18,337 bases of DNA, from assembly GCA_963579925.1 (NCBI GenBank), contig CAUZJA010000029.1, forward strand, positions 1-18,337, read 5' to 3'. The DNA is from UBA1151 sp963579925. GTDB lineage: Bacteria > Chloroflexota > Dehalococcoidia > Lucifugimonadales > Lucifugimonadaceae. Positions within the stretch are counted from its first letter, which is position 1. Every line of letters starts with the position of its first letter. Below, in pieces: positions 1 to 7,258 of the stretch. The translations under genes and the position numbers were made by a program. The notes below the pieces were generated by a model. The model ran no database searches and was not told where the DNA came from. It saw only the letters and a program-made list of their open reading frames with translations.

Positions 1-2292
1 CTCGTATTCACGCAGTTCTACCACCACCTGGACGGCTCACGCACAACGCTGCCCGGCAAGAACATCGACACCGGCATGGGACTTGAGCGCACCGTTGCGG
101 TCGCGCAGGGCGTGCGGAACACATATGACACGGACATCATGCGCCCGTACATCGAGTACGTGGAGAAGGCCGCTGGAGTTGAGTACGGCAGTGACGCCTC
201 GCTCGATCGGGCCATTCGAGTAATCGCAGAGCACGGCCGCTCGGCGTCGTTCCTGATCGCTGATGGCGTGGTGCCTGAGAACACCGGACGCGGATACATC
301 CTGCGTCGCATCATCAGGCGCGCCATGCGGTTCGGACTTTCTCTGGGCATTGAGAGTCCATTCCTGCCGCAGGTCGCGACTGTAGCATCGGATCATCTGG
401 GCGATATCTATCCGGAGCTGAAGAGCAACCTGCCCTTCATTGAGCAAGTTCTGGCAACGGAAGAAGAAAGCTTCGACAAGGCGGTTGAGTCTGGAAGCCG
501 ACTCCTGGAACAACTGATCTCAAATCGCCCAGCGATCCTAGCAATTCAGCGGAATCTTATGGGCTTATCGCCTCAGCTAGGCAGATCAGGAAGTTTGAAG
601 CAAGCATTGGATCAGATTGATCACGATGCAGGACAGTACACGGGATGGGAGGGAGGCATTCTTGCGGAGCTAATGCTGCGTCATCTGCGGAATGTCGCAG
701 AGACCGCAGATGCTGACCGAGGTGAAGTGATTTGGAAGGCTTGGGATGACTTCTTGGCCGCTGACTGGGAAGGCTCGATCACCGGCTACGAGGCGGCGTA
801 TCTGTATGACACATACGGATTCCCAATTGAAGTCACGCAGGAGATGGCCCTCGAGGACAACTACGAAGTTGATCTGGAAGGCTTCGAGCGTGAGATGGAG
901 CTTCAGCGCGAACGAGGTCGCTCTTCAGCCAAATTTGGTGGCGATACCGGCGCGCGCAGGATATTCGAAGAGCTTGGTGTAACCGATACGGAATTTGTAG
1001 GATACGAGTCGGAGACCGCAACACGTGATGATTCTGAAGTTGTAGGCATCCTCAAGGACGGCGCAATTGTCCAGGAAGCCACCTCCGGCGATGAGGTTGA
1101 GATCGTCCTGGCCAAGACGCCGTTCTACGCTGCCAAAGGTGGCCAAATGGGCGATGCCGGGCAAATCTTGTCCGGATCGGCCATAGTCGCAATCAAAGAT
1201 ACACAAAACCCATTCTCACGTGTGACCGTCCACTACGGAACAGTTGAAAGCGGAACGATAAAGGTTGGCGACGCCGTCGACGCCCAAGTTGATGCAGAGC
1301 GCCGTGAGAAACTGCGCCGCAACCACACGGGCACACACCTGATCCACGCTGCGCTACGAGAGGTACTGGGCACCCACGTGCGTCAGTCCGGTTCGCTGGT
1401 AGCGCCAGACCGGCTCAGGTTCGACTTCACACACATCGCGCCGATGACGCGGGAAGAAATTCTCGAGGTCCAGCGTATCGTCAACAACCGCATTCGCAGC
1501 AACATCGATGTCAATGTGGAGTGGACCACCTATCGCGAGGCCGTCGCCAACGGGGCGCTCGCCTTCTTCGGCGACAAGTACGATGAGAGCAGCGTCAGGA
1601 CCATCTTGATCGACGCACCGTGGAGCTACGAGCTATGCGGCGGTACGCACTGCTCTCAGACTGGCGATATCGGTTCATTCTTCATCCTGACAGAGCAGGG
1701 CATTGGATCTGGCATACGCCGTATTGAGGCGTTCACTGGCGTGGGTGCCGAGGACCTGGTATCAGATCGACTGAAGGCGCTGGACGAGATGTCTTCCTCG
1801 TTCCAGACCCCCATCGCTGAGCTCAATGAGCGCATGGAATCAATACGTGCCGATGGCGAAGCCAGCCGACGCAAGATCGGTGAGCTTGAAGCGGCGCTAT
1901 TACGTGCCAGCGTTGGCGGCGGAGCAGAGACGGATACTCCAGACACACTGGATGTGAACGGCTCAACGATCAACTTGCAGGTGAAACGCGTAGATGCGCC
2001 AAACATCGACGCACTCCGCAAGACTGGCGACTTCCTGCGCGACAAGATGTCGTCCGGAATCGTCGTGCTGGGCAGTGAGATCGATGACCGTCCGATGGTT
2101 ATCGCGATGGTCACAAAAGATCTTGTGACTGACGGCTTCCACGCTGGAAACATCGCCAAGCAAGTCGCTCAGATCATGGGCGGTGGTGGCGGTGGTCGTC
2201 CCGATGCAGCGCAGGCGGGTGGGCGCGACGCATCCAAACTGGATGAGGCGCTGGCATCCGTCAAAGAGATCATCGCCGCAGGGCGCGAGTAG
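1..2292 (+). CDS. alaS: Alanyl-tRNA synthetase, 5'-truncated by the window edge
   Basis: Charges tRNA-Ala with alanine in the cytoplasm. The frame is open from base 1, so the ATG at 76 is internal and the class II catalytic core start lies upstream. Visible in order: the end of the aminoacylation core (DTGMGLER, bases 70-93); the tRNA-recognition region with the YDTYGFP motif near 805-825; the editing domain with HTGTH (about 1324-1338) and the zinc-binding CGGTH (about 1636-1650); and a C-terminal DHHA1/C-Ala region with a glycine run near 2176-2196. The family identity is secure. Odd: about 87 codons (517-777) separate LLEQL from ITGYEAAYLYDTYGFP, where homologues I know have about ten. It heads a same-strand gene group and ruvX follows after 8 bases. 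Confidence 0.97.
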   Translation, partial: LVFTQFYHHLDGSRTTLPGKNIDTGMGLERTVAVAQGVRNTYDTDIMRPYIEYVEKAAGVEYGSDASLDRAIRVIAEHGRSASFLIADGVVPENTGRGYILRRIIRRAMRFGLSLGIESPFLPQVATVASDHLGDIYPELKSNLPFIEQVLATEEESFDKAVESGSRLLEQLISNRPAILAIQRNLMGLSPQLGRSGSLKQALDQIDHDAGQYTGWEGGILAELMLRHLRNVAETADADRGEVIWKAWDDFLAADWEGSITGYEAAYLYDTYGFPIEVTQEMALEDNYEVDLEGFEREMELQRERGRSSAKFGGDTGARRIFEELGVTDTEFVGYESETATRDDSEVVGILKDGAIVQEATSGDEVEIVLAKTPFYAAKGGQMGDAGQILSGSAIVAIKDTQNPFSRVTVHYGTVESGTIKVGDAVDAQVDAERREKLRRNHTGTHLIHAALREVLGTHVRQSGSLVAPDRLRFDFTHIAPMTREEILEVQRIVNNRIRSNIDVNVEWTTYREAVANGALAFFGDKYDESSVRTILIDAPWSYELCGGTHCSQTGDIGSFFILTEQGIGSGIRRIEAFTGVGAEDLVSDRLKALDEMSSSFQTPIAELNERMESIRADGEASRRKIGELEAALLRASVGGGAETDTPDTLDVNGSTINLQVKRVDAPNIDALRKTGDFLRDKMSSGIVVLGSEIDDRPMVIAMVTKDLVTDGFHAGNIAKQVAQIMGGGGGGRPDAAQAGGRDASKLDEALASVKEIIAAGRE

Positions 2293-2300
2293 GGGCGCCA

Positions 2301-2747
2301 GTGCCCGATTTGCCAGGAACCACTCCAAACAACCCGAAACGAGTATTATCGCTCGACGTGGGCGACGCGCGTATCGGTTTAGCTGGCTCAGACGAGACCG
2401 GCACGCTGGCATCGCCGATGCCTGCTGTTACGCGCACTGATCCGGGTTCTGACGTCGACGCGATTGCCGAGGCAGCGGCGTCTATAGACGCAAATCTAAT
2501 ACTGGCGGGACTGCCACGCTCCCTTGATGGCAGCATTGGGCCGCAAGCACGAAAAGTGCAGGGATTTATCCGATTGCTCCGAGATGCGGGATTGACCGTG
2601 GAAACCTGGGATGAGAGATTCTCCACGGTTGAGGCAACACGAGGACTTCAGGCGTCCGGCGCACAGCCGAGCCGAGACAGGGGAAGGCTAGATTCAGCGG
2701 CTGCCGCAGTCATCCTCCAGGGATATTTAGATGCAGCACGACTCTAA
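2301..2747 (+). CDS. ruvX: RuvX/YqgF family putative Holliday junction resolvase / pre-16S rRNA nuclease
   Basis: RNase H-fold nuclease family, linked in other bacteria to 16S rRNA 5'-end maturation and proposed as a Holliday junction resolvase. The 148-residue protein matches the usual family length plus a ~12-residue N-terminal extension. Motifs: LSLDVGDARIGLA with the first catalytic Asp at residue 19; LPRSLDGSIGPQA; WDERFSTVEA carrying the catalytic Glu; and RLDSAAAAVILQGYLD with Asp131. The start is a GTG with AGGGG (2291-2295) five bases upstream, 8 bases after the alaS stop. The alaS-ruvX neighbourhood is common in bacteria and supports co-transcription. Confidence in the family is high; which biochemical role dominates here cannot be read from sequence. 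Confidence 0.94.
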   Translation: MPDLPGTTPNNPKRVLSLDVGDARIGLAGSDETGTLASPMPAVTRTDPGSDVDAIAEAAASIDANLILAGLPRSLDGSIGPQARKVQGFIRLLRDAGLTVETWDERFSTVEATRGLQASGAQPSRDRGRLDSAAAAVILQGYLDAARL

Positions 2748-2779
2748 CGCACGCGAATCAGGGAGATACGAACCCCAAT

Positions 2780-3625
2780 ATGACTAAGAGCATTGGAATC
2801 ATTGGCTACCCACTGGGACACACACTATCGCCACTCTTTCAGCAAGCTGGATTGGATTCGGTTGGCGTGGACGCAGAGTTCACGGCATGGCCAACGCCGC
2901 CGGAAGAGCTTGAGGCGAAAGTGGCATCGTTCCGTGACTCCAACTGTCTTGGTTCGTGCGTTACGTTGCCGCACAAGCAAGCCGTAATCCCATTGCTCGA
3001 TGATGTGTCCGACGCTGCAACGGAGATTGGCGCTGTGAACTGGATCGTCAACAACGGTGGCAAACTAATCGGGCACAACACAGACGCCCCCGGATTCCTG
3101 CGCGCACTACGAGGCGAGTTGGAGTTTGATCCAGATGGCGCTGAGGCGCTCGTGATTGGAGCAGGCGGTGCCGCACGGGCAATCGCATTTGGATTGCGCA
3201 ACGCTGGCGTTGAGCGACTCACCATCGCTAATCGGACGCTGTCCACAGCACGAAGTCTCGCGGAGGATCTGCGGTCTGGGAAGTTCAGGGCATCAGCTAT
3301 TGAACTCACCAAGGACGCCCTAAGTGACATCGCTCCGTTCTCAAGTCTCATTGTGAACACGAGTTCGATGGGTATGTCCGGAGGCCCGGCCCCGGATGAC
3401 TCTCCCATTAGCTCAGACCTCATATCTAACGAAGCGGCCGTCTACGACATCGTCTACGCACCGGCAGAAACGCCACTGTTCAAGGAAGCTGAGGCCGCAG
3501 GCGCTCGGGCCGCCACTGGCCTATCGATGCTCGTCTATCAGGGCGTTGAAGGATTCGAGCTCTGCACCGGCGAGACCGCGCCCGCGGAGATGATGCTAGA
3601 CGTGGCCCGGAAGGCCAGCAGCTAA
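2780..3625 (+). CDS. aroE: Shikimate dehydrogenase (NADP+)
   Basis: Reduces 3-dehydroshikimate to shikimate in the chorismate pathway. The 281 residues fit the AroE family. The N-terminal substrate domain shows PLGHTLSP with T15 and S17 at the shikimate-hydroxyl positions (commonly Ser and Ser; Thr at the first is a mild substitution), TLPHK with catalytic K66, and NTDAPGF with D102. The Rossmann NADP-binding loop GAGGAA spans residues 127-132. The start is ATG with GGGAG at 2761-2765, spaced rather long (14 bases). It lies 32 bases after ruvX and 113 bases before aroC, and its pathway partners aroC, aroK and aroB follow. Confidence 0.95.
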   Translation: MTKSIGIIGYPLGHTLSPLFQQAGLDSVGVDAEFTAWPTPPEELEAKVASFRDSNCLGSCVTLPHKQAVIPLLDDVSDAATEIGAVNWIVNNGGKLIGHNTDAPGFLRALRGELEFDPDGAEALVIGAGGAARAIAFGLRNAGVERLTIANRTLSTARSLAEDLRSGKFRASAIELTKDALSDIAPFSSLIVNTSSMGMSGGPAPDDSPISSDLISNEAAVYDIVYAPAETPLFKEAEAAGARAATGLSMLVYQGVEGFELCTGETAPAEMMLDVARKASS

Positions 3626-3685
3626 TTCGGTGGCTCAGGTGCCATATTCTCGCTATCTCCCCAGTGAGCCTGAGGCCGAACTCTC

Positions 3686-3720
3686 ACATACAATTATCAC
3701 CAGAACAAAATTTTGATTTG
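3686..3720 (+). promoter_or_regulatory. AT-rich leader before aroC with a -10-like element and a short palindrome
   Basis: This stretch of the aroE-aroC gap is clearly richer in A+T than its surroundings. It contains TACAAT (3689-3694, five of six bases matching the -10 consensus) and a perfect 10-base palindrome, CAAAATTTTG (3706-3715). I see no convincing -35 hexamer at the right distance, so an internal promoter for aroC-aroK-aroB is only a possibility. aroC also lacks an obvious Shine-Dalgarno sequence. Confidence 0.25.
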
Positions 3721-3738
3721 GATGGTTGATTTCGCCCC

Positions 3739-4911
3739 ATGTTCAGATACCTGACCGCCGGTGAGTCTCATGGCCCCGGCCTGACTGTAATCGTTGAAGG
3801 TGTCCCGGCCGGCGTTGAGCTGACCGAGGAATACATTGCTGAGCAACTTGGCCGTCGCCAGCGCGGCTACGGTCGAGGTGGTCGGATGAAGATTGAGACC
3901 GACCGCGCAGTACTAAGAGGTGGTGTGCGCCTTGGCGAAACGCTCGGTTCTCCTGTGGCAATGGTGATTGAGAACAAGGACTTCGCCAACTGGACCGAGG
4001 CGATGTCTCCGGCACCTCCTGACGGCGAAGTTGATCGTAAAGAGAACACCCGAGTAGTCCCGGGACACGCAGACTTCCCCGGCGCGCTCAAGTACATGGC
4101 CCACGATATGCGAAACGTGCTGGAGCGATCGAGTGCTAGAGAGACCGCCGCACGAGTTGCAGCAGGTGCTGTGGCGACGGCATTTCTTGACGTATTTGGT
4201 ATCGAGATTCATAGTCAGGTTGCGTCAGTAGGAAGCGTCGAAGCCGACGTGTCGGACGCTGCCGACTGGGCTGCCGTTGAGGAGTCCGACGTTCGAGTTG
4301 AGGACCCCGACGTGGCGCAGCAAGTTCGAGACGCTATCGATGCGTCGAAGGCCAATCGCACGACCATTGGTGGTGTGTTCCAGGTGGTCGCCACTGGCGT
4401 TCCGGTTGGGCTAGGCAGCCACATCCAATGGGACCGGAAGCTGAGCGGTCGTATTGCGCAGGCCATGATGAGCATCAACGCTGTGAAGGGCGTTGAGATT
4501 GGCCGCGGCTTCGGCAACACGCGTCGCCCGGGCCACGATATCCAGGACATCGTCGTGCCAGATCCAGATGACCTACGACGATTCTCCCGCACATCAAATG
4601 AGGCGGGTGGTATCGAAGGCGGCATGTCCAATGGCGAACCGATTGTCACGTACGTTGCAATCAAGCCGATTGCGACTATGACGCGCCCACTGCCGTCGGT
4701 AGACGTCAACACGGGCGAGATAATCGAAGCGCCGTACCACCGCAGCGACGTGTGCCAGGTGCCGCCAGCCTGCGTGGTTGGCGAAGCTATGATGGCCCTG
4801 GTTCTGGCGCATGCCATGCTGGAGAAGTTCGGTGGCGACCACATTAGCGAAACCCAGCGCAACGTTGCCGGATACATCGAGTCACACAGGGAATTCGGTA
4901 CCTCAGTTTGA
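3739..4911 (+). CDS. aroC: Chorismate synthase
   Basis: Catalyses the last shikimate-pathway step, 5-enolpyruvylshikimate 3-phosphate to chorismate, using reduced FMN. The 390 residues match the longer bacterial form. All three family signatures are visible: AGESHGPGL near the N-terminus; VVPGHADFPGALKYMAHDMR followed by NVLERSSARETA in the middle; and HRSDVCQVPPACVVGEAM near the C-terminus. EGGMSNGEPI is a further conserved stretch. The start is ATG directly before the conserved FRYLTAGESHG. The stop codon overlaps the TTG start of aroK (TTGA, 4908-4911), implying translational coupling. Confidence 0.97.
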   Translation: MFRYLTAGESHGPGLTVIVEGVPAGVELTEEYIAEQLGRRQRGYGRGGRMKIETDRAVLRGGVRLGETLGSPVAMVIENKDFANWTEAMSPAPPDGEVDRKENTRVVPGHADFPGALKYMAHDMRNVLERSSARETAARVAAGAVATAFLDVFGIEIHSQVASVGSVEADVSDAADWAAVEESDVRVEDPDVAQQVRDAIDASKANRTTIGGVFQVVATGVPVGLGSHIQWDRKLSGRIAQAMMSINAVKGVEIGRGFGNTRRPGHDIQDIVVPDPDDLRRFSRTSNEAGGIEGGMSNGEPIVTYVAIKPIATMTRPLPSVDVNTGEIIEAPYHRSDVCQVPPACVVGEAMMALVLAHAMLEKFGGDHISETQRNVAGYIESHREFGTSV

Positions 4912-5483
4912 GCAAAGATCGGCACGCCCTCATCTACCTGATTGGCTTTTCAGGAACTGGAAAGTCGCATACGGGGCGATTGCTCGCGAAAAAGCTGGAC
5001 TGGGAGCTGCTCGATATGGACGAGATGATCACCGCGAAAGCGGGCGTCCCGATCATCGAGATATTTGAGTGGGGTGAGAAGTATTTTCGGCAGATCGAGA
5101 AGGACGTGCTCAACGAGATAGCCGGACTATCGAAGAAGGTGATCTCAACCGGCGGTGGCGTACCGGTGAACGAGGAAAATCGAGAGGTACTGAAATCCAG
5201 CGGATACGTCGTTCGCCTCCAAGCATCCCCGGACACCATTCACAAACGGCTCCAGCGTAGCTTCCGCGGTAAGTCAGTTGACAATCGTGGTGTTATTCGC
5301 CCGATGCTCCAGGAAGAGGACAACGAGGCACCCATCGACAAGATTCAGGGTTTGCTAGACCTCCGGGAACCGGCGTACTCGGATGCAGCCGATGTGACCA
5401 TCGAAACCGATGGCCTGAACCCCGGTCAGGTTGCTGAAGGCGTTCTCATCGCGTGGGAGACGGCTGCAAGGGAGATGGCATGA
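4908..5483 (+). CDS. aroK: Shikimate kinase
   Basis: Phosphorylates shikimate at the 3-hydroxyl with ATP. The 191 residues are slightly above the ~170 usual for the family. Seen: Walker A loop GFSGTGKS at residues 13-20; LLDMDEM with D36 and D38 for Mg2+ and shikimate; R61 in YFRQIE for shikimate carboxylate binding; and STGGG (residues 80-84). A TTG start is required because the P-loop is only 13 residues in and no other in-frame initiator gives a complete protein. The start overlaps the aroC stop by 4 bases, with no strong Shine-Dalgarno at the right distance, so it probably depends on terminating aroC ribosomes. Its own stop overlaps the aroB start. Confidence 0.94.
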   Translation: MSKDRHALIYLIGFSGTGKSHTGRLLAKKLDWELLDMDEMITAKAGVPIIEIFEWGEKYFRQIEKDVLNEIAGLSKKVISTGGGVPVNEENREVLKSSGYVVRLQASPDTIHKRLQRSFRGKSVDNRGVIRPMLQEEDNEAPIDKIQGLLDLREPAYSDAADVTIETDGLNPGQVAEGVLIAWETAAREMA

Positions 5484-6592
5484 GCGCAGGGGCAGATCCT
5501 AACCTTGCCGCAGTGGTGGATACGACCCAGGGCTCATACCGGGTGGTCGTGGGTCAGGACATTCTCGCGACGCTTCCGGAAGAGCTCGAGAAGGCTGGAC
5601 TTGGCGGCCGCGCATTTCTAATAGCCGATGAGGCGTTGTTCCCTGTTGTGGTGCGCACAATTCAGGAGACGCTGGAATCGGCCGGAATCGTCACTCACGT
5701 GATGGCTATTCACTCTGGAGAGCAGTCGAAAACCCTGGAGACCATGAGCCACATCTACGATTGGTTAGCGAGCCTTCGAGGTGAACGCGGGGATACTCTC
5801 ATCAGCCTTGGCGGAGGTGTGATGGGCGACATGGTCGGCTTTGCCGCGGCCACGTGGCTGCGTGGGGTGGCGTTCATCCAGATCCCGACCACTCTTGCCG
5901 CGATGGTCGACGCCTCACTTGGCGGTAAGACGGCAATTAATCTCGAGACCGGCAAGAATCTCGTGGGCGCATTTCATCAGCCAAGGCTCGTGCTTTCGGA
6001 TCTCGATCTGCTGAAGACCTTGCCTGAGCGTGAGTTGCGTTCGGGCTGGGCGGAGGCGATCAAGCACGGGCTGATTCTTGATCATCAACTTCTTGAGGAC
6101 ATGGAATCCAATTCAGATTCGTTGATCGCCCTGGAAGGCGACACAACCGCTGAGATCATCAGGCGATCTGTGGCGATCAAGGCAGATGTCGTTTCAGCCG
6201 ATGAATTTGAGCGCGGTGACACCCGAATTCTGCTCAACTACGGCCACACTATTGGCCACGCAATTGAGGCGTCCACCGCGTATGGGACGTTCCTGCACGG
6301 CGAGGCGGTTGCCATCGGAATGGGCGTTGCAGGACGCATTTCGGTGGAGTTGGGGCTGATCAGTGGGGAATTGCTCGCAAGGCAAGAAGCCACGCTCAAG
6401 CGGTTTGGGCTGCCTACACGGGCGCCAGGGCTCGACACAACAGAGTTGATTGAGCGCACAAAGAGCGACAAGAAGATCCGCGGAGGCGCGGTGCAGTGGG
6501 TGTTACTTGATGGCCCCGGTCACGCCACAATTCGGCGTGACGTGCCGGAGCAACTTGTCAGGACAATCGTCGACGGGCTGGTCGAAGCCTAG
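5480..6592 (+). CDS. aroB: 3-dehydroquinate synthase
   Basis: Converts DAHP to 3-dehydroquinate using NAD+ and a divalent metal, the second shikimate-pathway step. I chose the ATG at 5480, giving 370 residues, because it overlaps the aroK stop as ATGA and has AAGGGAG (5469-5475) just upstream; a GTG at 5453 would add nine unconserved residues. Motifs: SLGGGVMGDMVGFAA (NAD binding); PTTLAAMVDASLGGKTAIN; the metal ligand Glu in GWAEAIKHG; and the metal ligand His residues in LNYGHTIGHAIE and LHGEAVAIGM. Its TAG stop sits in the CTAG palindrome at 6589-6592, which also supplies the stop of the opposite-strand gene. Confidence 0.96.
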   Translation: MSAGADPNLAAVVDTTQGSYRVVVGQDILATLPEELEKAGLGGRAFLIADEALFPVVVRTIQETLESAGIVTHVMAIHSGEQSKTLETMSHIYDWLASLRGERGDTLISLGGGVMGDMVGFAAATWLRGVAFIQIPTTLAAMVDASLGGKTAINLETGKNLVGAFHQPRLVLSDLDLLKTLPERELRSGWAEAIKHGLILDHQLLEDMESNSDSLIALEGDTTAEIIRRSVAIKADVVSADEFERGDTRILLNYGHTIGHAIEASTAYGTFLHGEAVAIGMGVAGRISVELGLISGELLARQEATLKRFGLPTRAPGLDTTELIERTKSDKKIRGGAVQWVLLDGPGHATIRRDVPEQLVRTIVDGLVEA

Positions 6593-6867
6593 CAGCCGCC
6601 AGCCACTGCTGGAACGATGCTGATCTCGTCACCGCTCTTCGTCTCTGTGCCAAGTCCGTCCATGTAGCGGACGTCCTCGCCGTTCACGTAGACGTTGACG
6701 AAGTGGCGGATCTCACCGTCCTCGCCGCAGATGCGTTCCTTGATACCGGGGAATGCGCTCTCAAGAGCATCCACAATTCCCTGCAGGTTTGCACCATCAA
6801 CATCTACCTTGGCCTCGCCGCCAGTGATTCGGCGGAGCGGGGTAGGAATTCGTACTGTTATTGCCAA
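6589..6867 (-). CDS. MoaD/ThiS-like ubiquitin-fold sulfur carrier with a Gly-Gly-Cys C-terminus
   Basis: A 92-residue beta-grasp protein of the MoaD/ThiS family: an N-terminal strand (ITVRIPTPLR), a central helix around DALESAFPGIKERI, the FVNVYVNGEDVR hairpin, and the characteristic end GDEISIVPAVAGG. Family members are adenylated by an E1-like enzyme and carry sulfur as a C-terminal thiocarboxylate. Here the Gly-Gly is followed by one Cys before the stop, so the tail would have to be trimmed before activation, as known for QbsE and HcyS, whose tails are removed by JAMM-type proteases. The start is TTG with GAGG about 8 bases upstream. It is the last gene of the threonine synthase–NIL–MoaD row. 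No E1 or JAMM gene is in the window. Confidence 0.88.
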   Translation of the reverse strand: MAITVRIPTPLRRITGGEAKVDVDGANLQGIVDALESAFPGIKERICGEDGEIRHFVNVYVNGEDVRYMDGLGTETKSGDEISIVPAVAGGC

Positions 6868-6944
6868 TGTCTTTACCTCGATAGTCGCTGATCACACAGC
6901 CGGAACGCCGTCCCGGTGCGGACAGACGATAGATTCTAATGGTT

Positions 6945-7187
6945 TTAACCTTCGATTACGTCACCGGCAATCGGATCAACCCGAACACCCTGTTCGAGCG
7001 CCCACGTAATTGCCTTGTTTAATTCTTCTTCTTCACCCTGAAGTTCCAGGATTACCCAGCCAGTCTCAGGGCCAACATCAGCCCTGCGGATGCTCGTAAT
7101 AATCTCGAACATAGACCCCAGGTTGTAGACCAGAGGACGCCCCACCAGAACTTCTGGGAAAGTGATCTTTACTCGACGGCTGGCCAT
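6945..7187 (-). CDS. Small NIL-domain protein
   Basis: An 80-residue protein that is essentially one NIL domain (ACT-like fold). Seen: VKITFPEVLVGRPLVYNL at the start, a middle segment around IITSIRRADV, a WVILELQGEEEELNKAI strand-helix unit, and a final ALEQGVRVDPI segment. NIL domains occur at the C-terminus of methionine ABC-transporter ATPases (MetN), where they bind methionine, and in ferredoxin-fused archaeal proteins needed to make homocysteine from aspartate semialdehyde. Here the domain stands alone with no ferredoxin cysteines. It lies between threonine synthase (71-base gap) and the sulfur carrier (77-base gap). I infer a sensing or sulfur-transfer role in aspartate-family amino-acid metabolism; the exact function is unknown. 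Confidence 0.85.
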   Translation of the reverse strand: MASRRVKITFPEVLVGRPLVYNLGSMFEIITSIRRADVGPETGWVILELQGEEEELNKAITWALEQGVRVDPIAGDVIEG

Positions 7188-7258
7188 TTGTTTTTCCAGT
7201 TCTGCTGTACTTAGATGCTTGAGTTGATTCGTAGGGACAAGCTCTTCTGATCAGGCGA

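Noticed and set aside
517..777. Intein or inserted mobile element in alaS
   Set aside because: Too short for an intein, with no splice-junction residues, terminal repeats or transposase-like sequence.
1656..2159. 167-codon - strand frame inside alaS
   Set aside because: Antisense shadow of a well-supported gene, rich in Ser/Arg/Pro as expected from the complementary frame.
3630..3680. Imperfect inverted repeat CTCAGG/CCTGAG after aroE
   Set aside because: Six-base arms with a loop of about 30 bases and no T-run; not a credible intrinsic terminator.
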